Origin: Parafrigoribacterium mesophilum
GTDB lineage: Bacteria > Actinomycetota > Actinomycetes > Actinomycetales > Microbacteriaceae
Length of the DNA: 64,000 nt
NCBI RefSeq assembly: GCF_039652555.1
Contig: NZ_JBDJAF010000003.1
Coordinates: forward strand, 1-64,000
Direction of reading: 5' to 3'
Shown: piece by piece, positions 24,149 through 32,595 of the stretch
Layout of the letters: every line of letters begins with the position of its first letter
How positions within the stretch are numbered: position 1 is the stretch's first letter
Notes under the pieces: model-generated
Database searches by the model: none
Told to the model about the DNA's origin: nothing
What the model saw: only the letters and a program-made list of their open reading frames with translations
Position numbers and translations under genes: made by a program

Positions 24149-25342
24149 CTAGTCCTTGTAGAGGTTCCAGCGACCGTTCTTCGCCTCGGCGAGGATCAAC
24201 GCCGAGGCGTCCAACCCGGAGTGGTCCTGCGGTGTCATCTTGAAGATGCCGGAGATGCCCACATACCCGTCGGTCTTCTCGATCGCGTCGCGCAGTGCGG
24301 CCGGCTCGGTGCCGACCTTCTTCATGGCGGCCACGGCGATGTTCCAGGCGTCGAAGGCGTGTCCGGCGAAGCTGGACGGCTTGTCGCCGAACGCGGCGCT
24401 GTAGTCCTTGTTGAACTTCTCGATCACCTCGCGCTGCGGGTTGTTCGCCTCCAACTGGTCGACCACCAGAAGGCGACCCATCGGCGCGATGACGCCGGTG
24501 GCGGAGTCGCCTGCCGCGTCGAAGAACGCCGCGTTGGCGATGCCGTGCGACTGGTAGACCGGCTTGTTAACGCCGAGTTGCACGTACGCCTTCTGCGCCA
24601 GACCGGCCGAGGGGGTGATGCCCCAGATGAGCACAGCGTCGGCATCGGATGCGCGCACGTTGGTCATCTGTGGAGTGAAGTCAGTCGCGCTGGGCTCGAA
24701 CGCCTCGGTCATTACCAGTTTGATGCCGAGATCGGCGCCCAGCTTGGTGATCGTGTCGGCCACTCCCTCGCCGAAGCCGGTCGCGTCGCGTACCAGGGCG
24801 AGTTTGGTGTAGCCCTTGGCTTTCGCGTCCTCGAGGATGCGCTGGATGACAACGACGTCGTTCTGCGCGGTCTTGAAGACCCACTTGGAGCCCTGCACGA
24901 TGACGACGTTGGCCGCGATCGAGATCATCGGCAGCTCGGCGGCTTCGGCGATCGGCCGCATCGCCACGCTCGGGCCGGTGCGCGACGCGCCGATGATGAG
25001 GTCGACCTTGTCGCCCTGGATGAGCTTCGTCGTCGCCTTGGCGGCGCCGTCCTCGGTGGACTGGTCATCCTCGATGATCAGTTGAACCTGCCTGCCGTCG
25101 ATTCCGCCGGCCTTCTCCAGCTGCTTCGCCAGCATGTTCAGCGTGTTCTGCTCCGGGACGCCCAGACTGGCGCCGACGCCGGTGATGTCCAGCACGGCGC
25201 CGATCTTGATCGGGCCGTCCGCGCTGGCGCCGGGCTCGGCCTTGTCGCCGCCGAGGTTGCTGGTGCTGCATCCGGTCAAGACCATCGCGAGCGACGCCAC
25301 GACGACCAACGGGACGAGGCCCCGCCTGTGAGACTGCTTCAT
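24149..25342 (-). CDS. livK: LIV-type ABC transporter substrate-binding lipoprotein
   Basis: The 397-residue product has a lipoprotein signal (VVVASLAMVLTGC, lipobox LTGC) and a periplasmic-binding fold of the leucine/amide type (IKIGAVLDITGVGASLGVPE). It delivers the ligand to LivH-LivM. ATG 25342 has GGAGGAGAG upstream. A PaaR-like operator (25390-25411) lies 48 bp before the start, and the operon sits between paaI-TetR and paaK. The likely ligand is therefore phenylacetate or another aryl acid; related aromatic-acid binders of this family exist. An amino-acid ligand is not excluded. Confidence 0.88.
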   Translation of the reverse strand: MKQSHRRGLVPLVVVASLAMVLTGCSTSNLGGDKAEPGASADGPIKIGAVLDITGVGASLGVPEQNTLNMLAKQLEKAGGIDGRQVQLIIEDDQSTEDGAAKATTKLIQGDKVDLIIGASRTGPSVAMRPIAEAAELPMISIAANVVIVQGSKWVFKTAQNDVVVIQRILEDAKAKGYTKLALVRDATGFGEGVADTITKLGADLGIKLVMTEAFEPSATDFTPQMTNVRASDADAVLIWGITPSAGLAQKAYVQLGVNKPVYQSHGIANAAFFDAAGDSATGVIAPMGRLLVVDQLEANNPQREVIEKFNKDYSAAFGDKPSSFAGHAFDAWNIAVAAMKKVGTEPAALRDAIEKTDGYVGISGIFKMTPQDHSGLDASALILAEAKNGRWNLYKD

Positions 25343-25389
25343 CGAAATCTCTCCTCCATTGGAATGTGATGTGATCGACCGTGACAATT

Positions 25390-25411
25390 GGTGACCGATC
25401 AATCGGTCACT
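25390..25411. promoter_or_regulatory. PaaR-like operator upstream of the ABC transporter operon
   Basis: The core reads ACCG-AT-CA-AT-CGGT within a TGACCGATCAATCGGTCA palindrome. It is 48 bp upstream of the binding-protein start and faces the minus-strand transporter operon. One central position departs from the ACCG-NN-CG-NN-CGGT core. Confidence 0.72.
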
Positions 25412-25456
25412 AATTATGCTCGCGGCCCGGACGGTTTTGTCAAAACGAGATCGGAT

Positions 25457-25504
25457 GGTGACCATCCGTTCGGAAACCTATTACCAACCGATCGTTCAGT
25501 GGGC
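25457..25504. promoter_or_regulatory. Two PaaR-like operators upstream of paaK
   Basis: Site one (25457-25478) has core ACCA-TC-CG-TT-CGGA. Site two (25483-25504) has core ACCG-AT-CG-TT-CAGT. They start 26 bp apart and end 56 bp before the paaK ATG at 25560, so both could overlap the paaK promoter. With 25390-25411 the livK-paaK intergenic region carries three sites. Confidence 0.7.
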
Positions 25505-25559
25505 ATATAGTTTTGCTAGCCGACTGCGCCGTCGGCAACCGATTCCGCAATGGAGACCT

Positions 25560-26879
25560 ATGTCAACGATGACCAAAACGCGATTGAGCGCGCCGTCCCG
25601 GTCCGAACTCGACCCCGAAGAGCGGATGTCCCGCGACGAGCTGGAATCCCTTCAACTGTCCCGGCTGCAGAGCACCGTGGCCCATGCCTATGCCCGCGTT
25701 CCGTTCTATCGAGCGAAGTTCGACGAGCTCGGGGTGCATCCGGACGACATCCGCAGCCTCGACGATGTGACGAAGTTGCCGCTCACCTCCAAGGAAGACC
25801 TGCGTCAGAACTACCCGTTCGGCATGTTCGCCGTCCCGATGAGCGAGGTGGCGCGGATCCACGCATCGTCGGGGACCACCGGACATCCGACCGTGGTCGG
25901 CTACACGAAGTCGGACCTGAACAACTGGGCCACCGTGGTCGCCCGCAGCCTGAGGGCATCCGGGGTGCGCCCCGGAATGATGGTGCACAACGCGTACGGC
26001 TACGGCCTGTTCACCGGGGGCCTGGGCGCCCACGACGGCATCGAGAAGCTCGGCGCCACGGTGATTCCGATGTCAGGGGGCCGCACCTCGCAACAGGTGC
26101 AGCTGATCCACGACTTCCAGCCCGACGTGGTCCTGTGCACGCCGAGTTATCTGCTCACCATCGTCGACGCCATGATCGCCGCCGGCGTGGACCCGAGGTC
26201 CACGAGCCTCAAGGTCGGCGTGCTCGGCGCCGAGCCGTGGACCAACCAGATGCGGGCAGAACTGGAAGAACGCCTCGACATCGACGCGCTGGACATCTAC
26301 GGCCTGTCCGAGGTGATGGGGCCCGGCGTTGGCAATGAGTGCATCGAATCCAAGGACGGTCCGCACATCTGGGAGGACCAGTTCCTGCCCGAGATCATCG
26401 ACGAGAACACTGGCAAAGCCCTGCCAGACGGCACCAGGGGCGAACTGGTGTTCACCTCGCTGACGAAGCAGGCGTTTCCGGTGATCCGGTACCGCACCCG
26501 CGACCTCACCAAGCTGCTGCCCGGGACCGCGCGGCCGTCGATGCGACGCATCGAGAAGATCACCGGCCGCGACGACGACATGATCATTCTGCGCGGAGTG
26601 AACATGTTCCCCACTCAGATCGAGGAGATCGTGCTCGGCGTCAACGGTCTGTCGCCGCATTTCGTGCTCGAGCTGAGCCGGCCGGCGCGGTTGGACGAGT
26701 TGACGGTGCGCGTCGAGCGGCGTGAGGACGCCGACGGGACGACCGTCGAGCGGGCCAGCGTTGAGCTCGTCCGGCGCGTGAAGAGTGAGATCGGATCAAC
26801 GGTGCAGGTGGTGATCGCAGAGCCCGGAACGCTCGAGCGCAGCACCGGAAAGCTCAAACGTCTCTACGACTTGCGTTAG
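25560..26879 (+). CDS. paaK: Phenylacetate-CoA ligase
   Basis: PaaK activates phenylacetate to phenylacetyl-CoA with ATP and CoA, the entry step of the pathway. The 439-residue product has the family start YARVPFYRAKFDE, the P-loop RIHASSGTTGHPTVVGYT, the motif LDIYGLSEVMGPGVG and a C-terminal PaaK domain with GRDDDMIILRGVNMFPTQIE. ATG 25560 follows GGAG. The length matches PaaK (about 430-440). A TetR gene overlaps its stop downstream. Confidence 0.95.
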   Translation: MSTMTKTRLSAPSRSELDPEERMSRDELESLQLSRLQSTVAHAYARVPFYRAKFDELGVHPDDIRSLDDVTKLPLTSKEDLRQNYPFGMFAVPMSEVARIHASSGTTGHPTVVGYTKSDLNNWATVVARSLRASGVRPGMMVHNAYGYGLFTGGLGAHDGIEKLGATVIPMSGGRTSQQVQLIHDFQPDVVLCTPSYLLTIVDAMIAAGVDPRSTSLKVGVLGAEPWTNQMRAELEERLDIDALDIYGLSEVMGPGVGNECIESKDGPHIWEDQFLPEIIDENTGKALPDGTRGELVFTSLTKQAFPVIRYRTRDLTKLLPGTARPSMRRIEKITGRDDDMIILRGVNMFPTQIEEIVLGVNGLSPHFVLELSRPARLDELTVRVERREDADGTTVERASVELVRRVKSEIGSTVQVVIAEPGTLERSTGKLKRLYDLR

Positions 26880-26890
26880 TGCCGCATCCG

Positions 26891-27565
26891 ATGCCTAAGA
26901 GATCAGCGCCAGCACTGGCGGCGCCCGCGCCGTCGACGCGACGGCGTGGTCGGCCAGGCTACGACCAGCAGTCGGTGCTCGAGATCGCGGTCGCCGCGTT
27001 CAACGAGTTCGGCTATGACGCGACGTCAATGGGGATGCTGGCATCCCGTCTCGCCCTGTCGAAATCGGCGATCTACCACCACTTCTCCTCCAAGGAGGAA
27101 CTGCTCCAGGTCGCCCTCGACGTTGCCCTGATCGGGCTGGAGGAAATCCTGACGCACGAGCAGGCCCAATCCGGTCCCGCCGCCGACCGGCTCGATTTCA
27201 TCCTGCGCGGCGCGGTGAAGGTGTTGGTGACCCGGCAACCGTACGTGACCCTGCTGCTGCGCCTGCACGGCAACACCGTGGTGGAGCGCAATGCGCTTGC
27301 CCGCCGGCGCGCATTCAGCGGCACGGTCGCCGCCCTGCTGCTGACGGCGCGGGACGAGGGCTCGGTGAGAAGCGACATCGACCCGGCCGTCGTGGCCCGG
27401 CTGCTGTTCGGCATGATCAACTCGATCGTGGAGTGGTACCGGCCGGACGGCCCAGAAGACGCCGACCGGCTAGCCGACGACGTGCTCACCATCGCGTTGG
27501 ACGGCCTGCGTGAGCCCGCCCGCCCCGCGCGCGATTACTTGGCGACCAGCGTGAGGACGTCGTAG
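26891..27565 (+). CDS. TetR/AcrR family regulator, PaaR-like (second copy)
   Basis: The 224-residue product has a basic N-terminal arm (RRRGRPGYDQQ), the helix-turn-helix YDATSMGMLASRLALSKSAI followed by YHHFSSKEELLQVALD, and LLFGMINSIVEWYRPDG near the end. It resembles the first PaaR-like TetR along its whole length. ATG 26891 is taken; a GTG at 26879 that overlaps the paaK stop is equally possible. It is co-transcribed with paaK. Its 3' end overlaps the 3' end of the convergent paaZ by 31 bp. Confidence 0.85.
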   Translation: MPKRSAPALAAPAPSTRRRGRPGYDQQSVLEIAVAAFNEFGYDATSMGMLASRLALSKSAIYHHFSSKEELLQVALDVALIGLEEILTHEQAQSGPAADRLDFILRGAVKVLVTRQPYVTLLLRLHGNTVVERNALARRRAFSGTVAALLLTARDEGSVRSDIDPAVVARLLFGMINSIVEWYRPDGPEDADRLADDVLTIALDGLREPARPARDYLATSVRTS

Positions 27566-29601
27566 GTCGCGACCGTGTCGTCGTTCTGGTTCTGCAGCAG
27601 CGCGTCCCAGCAGACCTCGCCGTAGTCGTCGTTCTCACGCGGCGTGATGCGCTTGGCGGTGAGGGTGACCCGGATGCTGTCACCCGGCGACACCGGCGTG
27701 ATGAATCGCAGGTTCTCCAGCCCGTAATTGGCCAGCACCGGACCCGGCGCCGGGTCGACGAACAGGCCTGCCGCCCAGGAGACGAGCAGGTAGCCGTGCG
27801 CCACGATGCCGGGGAAGAACGGGTTCGCCGCGGCCGCTTCGGCGTTCGTATGGGCGTAAAAGGTGTCACCGGTGGACGCCGCGAACGCGCTGATGTCGTC
27901 CAGGGTGACGGTGCGCGGCTTGGAGACGACGGCATCGCCGATCCGCAGTGTCGCCAGCGACTTGCGGAACGGATGCTCGCCGTTCGCCTCACGAGTCGCG
28001 CCGGTGAACCACTGCCCGGTGATCGCGGCGAGCATGTCAGGCGAACCCTGCACCGCAGTGCGCTGCATGTGATGCAGCACCGAGCGGATGCCGCCAAGTT
28101 CCTCGCTGCCCCCGGCACGGCCGGGTCCGCCGTGCACGAGGTGCGGGACGGGCGAACCGTGACCCGTGTTGGAGCGGGCGTCGTCCCGGTCCAGCACCAG
28201 GGTGCGGCCGTGGTGCGCGGCGATACCCAGCACGAGCCGCCTGGCCACATCGGGATCGTGCGTGGCCACGGTGGCCACAAGGGAGCCGCCGCCGAGGGCA
28301 GCCAGCCTCACGGCGTCGTCCACGTCGGTGTAGCCCACCACCGAAGCGACCGGCCCGAAGGCCTCGATCGTGTGCGCGGCCGGCGTGTTCGCATCCGCGA
28401 AACGCAGCAGCACCGGTGCCATGAACGCGCCGGCCTCGGCGGTGCCGGTGGTTCCGTCGCCGCGCCGCACGCTGGGTTCGTCGAGCGATCCGATGACGAT
28501 CTCGCCACCGGCGGCGACCAGTTCGCGCACCCGGCCGACTACTTCGCGCTTCTGTTCCCGGCTGACCAGCGCGCCCATGGTGACGCCCTCGGCACGTGGG
28601 TCGCCGACCACCACCCGATCGGCAATCCGCTGTGCCGTCGCCCTTATCACGTCGTCGACGAGCCCGACCGGTACGATGGCGCGGCGGATGCTCGTGCACT
28701 TCTGGCCGGCCTTGACTGTCATCTCGGTGACGAGGGACTTCACGAAGGCCTCGAATTCCGGGGTGGAGGCGTCGGCATCCGGGCCGAGGATGGCCGCGTT
28801 GAGCGAGTCGGTCTCGCTGAGGAACCGCACACCGCCGGACACGACACCGTGGTGTTCCCGGAGTTTGTCGGCCGTGGAGGCGGAGCCGGTGAAGGCAACC
28901 AGGTCGCGGTAGTCGAGGTGCTCGAGCAGGTCGCGGGCGCTGCCAGAGACCAGCTGCAGCGACCCGTTGGGCAGCAGTGCCGAGTCAACCATCCGGCGCA
29001 CGACGGCTTCCGCGAGGTAGCCGGTCGGGGTGGCCGGCTTGACGATGGTGGGTACACCGGCGAGGAAGGCCGAGGCGAACTTCTCCAGCATGCCCCAAAC
29101 CGGGAAATTGAACGCGTTGATCTGCACGGCGACGCCCGGGATACGGGTGTAGATGTGCTGGCCGAGGAAGGAGCCGTCCTTGGAGAGCTGCTCGACCGGA
29201 CCGTCGAGATACACCTGGGTGTTGGGCAATTCCCGTCGGCCCTTGGACCCGAACGTGAACAGCACGCCGATGCCGCCGTCGATGTCCACCATGGAGTCCC
29301 CGCGGGTGGCGCCGGTGCGTGCAGAGATCTCGTACAGCTGATCGCGCATCCCGTTCAGCGCGCCGGCGAGCGCCTTCAGCACGAGGGCGCGCTGATGGAA
29401 GGTGAGCCTGCCGAGCGCGGCCTGTCCGACCGTGCGGCCATACTCCACCACCGAGGCGAGGTCCAGGCCCGCGTCGCTCACGGACGCGATAGTGGCGCCG
29501 GTACTGGCGTCGCGCACTTCGGTGCCCGTTGTCTCCGCGCCCGCGGCAGCGGGCTCCGGGGTCCACCAGGAGCCCTTGACGTAACTCGGTACGACGGTCA
29601 T
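27535..29601 (-). CDS. paaZ: Bifunctional oxepin-CoA hydrolase / 3-oxo-5,6-dehydrosuberyl-CoA semialdehyde dehydrogenase
   Basis: PaaZ opens the oxepin ring and oxidises the resulting aldehyde. The 688-residue product fuses an N-terminal aldehyde dehydrogenase (PGVAVQINAFNFPVWGMLEK, VAFTGSASTADKLR, catalytic Cys in TVKAGQKCTSIRRAIVP) to a C-terminal MaoC-type (R)-hydratase. The hydratase part contains FAASTGDTFYAHTNAEAA and NPFFPGIVAHGYLLVSW, keeping the D-x(4)-H hydratase pattern. ATG 29601 overlaps the paaH stop. Both activities appear intact. It is the last gene of paaJ-F-H-Z. Confidence 0.95.
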   Translation of the reverse strand: MTVVPSYVKGSWWTPEPAAAGAETTGTEVRDASTGATIASVSDAGLDLASVVEYGRTVGQAALGRLTFHQRALVLKALAGALNGMRDQLYEISARTGATRGDSMVDIDGGIGVLFTFGSKGRRELPNTQVYLDGPVEQLSKDGSFLGQHIYTRIPGVAVQINAFNFPVWGMLEKFASAFLAGVPTIVKPATPTGYLAEAVVRRMVDSALLPNGSLQLVSGSARDLLEHLDYRDLVAFTGSASTADKLREHHGVVSGGVRFLSETDSLNAAILGPDADASTPEFEAFVKSLVTEMTVKAGQKCTSIRRAIVPVGLVDDVIRATAQRIADRVVVGDPRAEGVTMGALVSREQKREVVGRVRELVAAGGEIVIGSLDEPSVRRGDGTTGTAEAGAFMAPVLLRFADANTPAAHTIEAFGPVASVVGYTDVDDAVRLAALGGGSLVATVATHDPDVARRLVLGIAAHHGRTLVLDRDDARSNTGHGSPVPHLVHGGPGRAGGSEELGGIRSVLHHMQRTAVQGSPDMLAAITGQWFTGATREANGEHPFRKSLATLRIGDAVVSKPRTVTLDDISAFAASTGDTFYAHTNAEAAAANPFFPGIVAHGYLLVSWAAGLFVDPAPGPVLANYGLENLRFITPVSPGDSIRVTLTAKRITPRENDDYGEVCWDALLQNQNDDTVATYDVLTLVAK

Positions 29602-30479
29602 TGCTTGCCTGCTTCCGTTGCGGTCCACTCGTAAAACCCCTGACCCGACTTCCGGCCGAGTTGGCCGCGCTCCACCATGGACCGCAGCAGCGTCGGCGGG
29701 CGGAACCGCTCGCCGAGTTTCTCGTGCAGGTATTCGGCAATGCCCAGTCGCACATCCAGCCCGACGATGTCGGTGAGCCGCAGCGGGCCGACCGGATGCT
29801 TGTACCCGAGCACCATCGCGGCGTCGATATCCTGGGGCGAGGCGACGCCCTCCTCCACCATGCGGATCGCCTCCAGGCCGAGGGCGACGCCGAGCCGGGA
29901 GCTGGCGAAGCCCGGCGCGTCGGCGACGACGATGGGGGTCTTGCCCAGGGCGTTCACCCAGCCGGAGGCCAGGTCGACGAGCTCCGGATCGCTGCGTTCG
30001 CCCACGATGATTTCCACCAGTCCCGAGGCGGGGACCGGGTTGAAGAAGTGCAGGCCGCACAGCCGGGCCGGGCGGGTCAACTGCTCGGCGAGCGAGGTCA
30101 CCGACAGCGACGAGGTGTTGGTGGCCAGCCACGCCTGGGGGCCGAGGAGGTCCTCGACGCGGCGGAGAGCCTCGGCCTTCATCGAGAAGTCTTCGGGCAC
30201 GGCCTCGACGACCAGTCCGGCGTCGGCGAAGGCAGCATAGTCGGTCACCACAGCGACGCGCGCGCTGAGAGCGTCAAGGGACTCCGAGGTGGTGCCCCGG
30301 TCGATACTGGCCTGCAGCGCGCTGCGCACGTGCTCGCGGGCGGCGGCGGCGCTGGGTTCGTCGCGCTCGACGATGGTGACGGCCACCCCGGACACGCAGA
30401 ATGCGTGGGCGATTCCCGAGCCCATCCTGCCTCCGCCCAGAACGCCCACGTGGGCGGGCAGCCGATCGTCGGAGCTCAT
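29598..30479 (-). CDS. paaH: 3-hydroxyacyl-CoA dehydrogenase PaaH
   Basis: PaaH oxidises 3-hydroxyadipyl-CoA to 3-oxoadipyl-CoA with NAD. The 293-residue product has the Rossmann motif VGVLGGGRMGSGIAHAFCVS. Further motifs are VVEAVPEDFSMKAEALR, the catalytic His in LCGLHFFNPVP, and DAPGFASSRLGVALGLEAIR. The length fits the single-domain type (about 285-300). ATG 30479 overlaps the paaF stop and its own stop overlaps the paaZ start. Confidence 0.93.
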   Translation of the reverse strand: MSSDDRLPAHVGVLGGGRMGSGIAHAFCVSGVAVTIVERDEPSAAAAREHVRSALQASIDRGTTSESLDALSARVAVVTDYAAFADAGLVVEAVPEDFSMKAEALRRVEDLLGPQAWLATNTSSLSVTSLAEQLTRPARLCGLHFFNPVPASGLVEIIVGERSDPELVDLASGWVNALGKTPIVVADAPGFASSRLGVALGLEAIRMVEEGVASPQDIDAAMVLGYKHPVGPLRLTDIVGLDVRLGIAEYLHEKLGERFRPPTLLRSMVERGQLGRKSGQGFYEWTATEAGKQ

Positions 30480-31219
30480 CGCTTTCTCCGTTCCAGGAAC
30501 GCCGTCATCCTGGCCAGCTTCTGCTCGGATTCGAACAGTTCGGCCTGCGCGATCTCGTCGACCCGCGGATGCTCGCTGCGCGGCGCCGCGAGCACCGACT
30601 TGGTGAGCTGGAGGGCGCGCGGGTCCCAGGCAAGGATGCGGTCGGCAAGGGCGTCGGCGGCCGCCAGGAGCGCGCCCGGTTCGTGCACCTCGGTTACCAG
30701 GTGCACGAGGAGCGCTTCCTGCGCGGTGAGGATGCGCCCGGCCAGCAGCACCTCTTTCGCAATGGGCTCGCCGACCAATTCGGTGAGCCGCCACAGCGCG
30801 CCGGCGGCGGCGATGATGCCCAGGCCCGGTTCCGGGTTGCCGATCTTCGCCATCGTCGAGGCGATGCGGAAGTCGGCGGCGTAGGCCAGTTCCGCGCCGC
30901 CGCCCAGCGCGTATCCGTCGATCGCGGCGATCACGGGCATCGGCAGCGCGGCGATGCGGAGAAACAGGTTCGAGTTGATGCCGGCGTGGGCATCCGCGCT
31001 GCGCCGCTCGAGCAGTTGCCGGATGTCTGCCCCCGAGGCGAAAACCCCACCGCTGCCGGAGATGATCAGTACCCGTGGGTTTCTCTCCAGTTCCTGGCAC
31101 ACCTCGTGAAAAGCATCAACCATCGCCTGGTCGATCGCGTTGCGCACGTCGGGGCGGTTCAGGGTGACGTGCCACCTGTCGTCGTGCTCGGTGACGAGCA
31201 GGCCGCTGGAGCCGGTCAT
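30476..31219 (-). CDS. paaF: Enoyl-CoA hydratase PaaF
   Basis: PaaF hydrates 2,3-dehydroadipyl-CoA in the lower pathway. The 247-residue crotonase has the oxyanion-hole segments GGVFASGADIRQL and IAAIDGYALGGGAELAYAAD. The motif MAKIGNPEPGLGIIAAAGAL follows. Its place between paaJ and paaH, with ATGA overlaps on both sides, supports PaaF. It lacks the Glu pair in its most familiar form, but GNPEPGLG holds a Glu at the usual second position. Confidence 0.88.
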   Translation of the reverse strand: MTGSSGLLVTEHDDRWHVTLNRPDVRNAIDQAMVDAFHEVCQELERNPRVLIISGSGGVFASGADIRQLLERRSADAHAGINSNLFLRIAALPMPVIAAIDGYALGGGAELAYAADFRIASTMAKIGNPEPGLGIIAAAGALWRLTELVGEPIAKEVLLAGRILTAQEALLVHLVTEVHEPGALLAAADALADRILAWDPRALQLTKSVLAAPRSEHPRVDEIAQAELFESEQKLARMTAFLERRKR

Positions 31220-32400
31220 GCCCGCTCCACGGCGAGCGCCGCGCCCTGGCCGACGCCGACGCACATGGTCGCGAGGCCGCGAGTGGCGTCTTCGCGTTCC
31301 ATCCGCCCGAGCAGGGTGATCAGGATGCGGGTGCCGGACGCGCCGAGCGGATGCCCGAGCGCGATGGCGCCGCCGTCGCGGTTGACGATGTCGGCGTTCA
31401 GCTTCAGGCGGCGGATGCAGGCCAACGACTGGGTGGCGAACGCTTCGTTGAGCTCGACGGCGTCGAGGTCGTCGACGCCGAGCCCCAGGCGCTGCAGCAG
31501 TTTGGTGGTGGCCGGCACGGGGCCGAGCCCCATCACCTCCGGGGCGACACCGGCGCTCGCCCCGCCGAGGATGCGCGCCCGCGGCTGCAACCCGTACCGT
31601 TCGACCGCGTCGGCGCTGGCGACGAGGATCGCCGCGGCGCCGTCGTTGAGCGGGCTCGAGTTGCCGGCCGTGACCACACCGTCTGATCGGACGATGGAAC
31701 GCAACCGTGCCAAAGCGTCGATGCTGGTGTCCCGACGCGGTCCTTCGTCGGAGTCGACGACGCCCTTCCCGGTTTCCACGCCCACGATTTCGGCGGCGAA
31801 GCGTCCGGCATCCTGGGCGACCACGGCGCGCTGGTGGGAGGCCAGCGCGAACCGGTCCGCATCGTCGCGGCTGATCTTGTCGAGGTCCGCGACCTCCTCG
31901 GCCGTCTCGGTCATCGAGTAGGTGGCCTTGTCGCGCTTCAGGAATCGCGGGTTCGTGAACCGCCAGCCGATCGACGTGTCGGCGATCTCGCCGGGACGCG
32001 CGAATGCCTTCGTCGGTTTCGCCGTGACCCAGGGTGCGCGGGACATCGACTCGACTCCCCCGGCCAGCACCAGTTCGGCCTCGCCTGCCTTGATCGACTG
32101 CGCGGCAAGGGTGACGGCCGCGAGCCCGGATGCACAGAGCTGGTTGACGGTGACGCCCGGCACGTGGTCGGGCAGTCCCGCCAGCAGGGAGGCCATCCTG
32201 GCGACGTTGCGGTTGTCTTCGCCTGCCTGGTTGGCCGCGCCGAAGAGGACCATATCGATGGCGTCCGGATCGACCCTGGTACGAGCGATGGTCTCGGCAA
32301 GCACGAGGGCGGCCAGGTCGTCCGGCCTGACTCCGGAGAGCGCTCCGCCGTACCGACCCATCGGGGTGCGCACGCCGCCAACCAAGAATGCTTCCGTCAC
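31216..32400 (-). CDS. paaJ: 3-oxoadipyl-CoA / acetyl-CoA thiolase PaaJ
   Basis: PaaJ cleaves 3-oxoadipyl-CoA to succinyl-CoA and acetyl-CoA, the last pathway steps. The 394-residue product has the nucleophilic Cys in VNQLCASGLAAV, the His in GGAIALGHPLGASG and the C-terminal Cys in CVGVGQGAAL. The start is GTG 32400 with AGAGGA upstream. It is the first gene of the paaJ-F-H-Z operon. A PaaR-like operator lies 29 bp upstream. Confidence 0.9.
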   Translation of the reverse strand: MTEAFLVGGVRTPMGRYGGALSGVRPDDLAALVLAETIARTRVDPDAIDMVLFGAANQAGEDNRNVARMASLLAGLPDHVPGVTVNQLCASGLAAVTLAAQSIKAGEAELVLAGGVESMSRAPWVTAKPTKAFARPGEIADTSIGWRFTNPRFLKRDKATYSMTETAEEVADLDKISRDDADRFALASHQRAVVAQDAGRFAAEIVGVETGKGVVDSDEGPRRDTSIDALARLRSIVRSDGVVTAGNSSPLNDGAAAILVASADAVERYGLQPRARILGGASAGVAPEVMGLGPVPATTKLLQRLGLGVDDLDAVELNEAFATQSLACIRRLKLNADIVNRDGGAIALGHPLGASGTRILITLLGRMEREDATRGLATMCVGVGQGAALAVERA

Positions 32401-32428
32401 TGACTGTTGTCCTCTTCGATAACCCCTG

Positions 32429-32450
32429 AATGACCGTTCGTTCTGTAAAG
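32429..32450. promoter_or_regulatory. PaaR-like operator upstream of paaJ
   Basis: The core reads ACCG-TT-CG-TT-CTGT, one base off the ACCG-NN-CG-NN-CGGT pattern. It lies 29-50 bp before the paaJ GTG. It links the lower-pathway operon to the same control as paaA, livK and paaK. Confidence 0.7.
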
Positions 32451-32595
32451 ACTGTCATGGCTGTCGGGCTCGGTCAAACGAGTCCGAGCAGTTCGCCTTC
32501 CCAAGCCTTCTCCTCCACAGTCCAACGGAGAAGATCTTATCCACAGATCGACGAATATCCTTGCCACTTGTATTCGCTTGTAGGAAAATTGGTAC

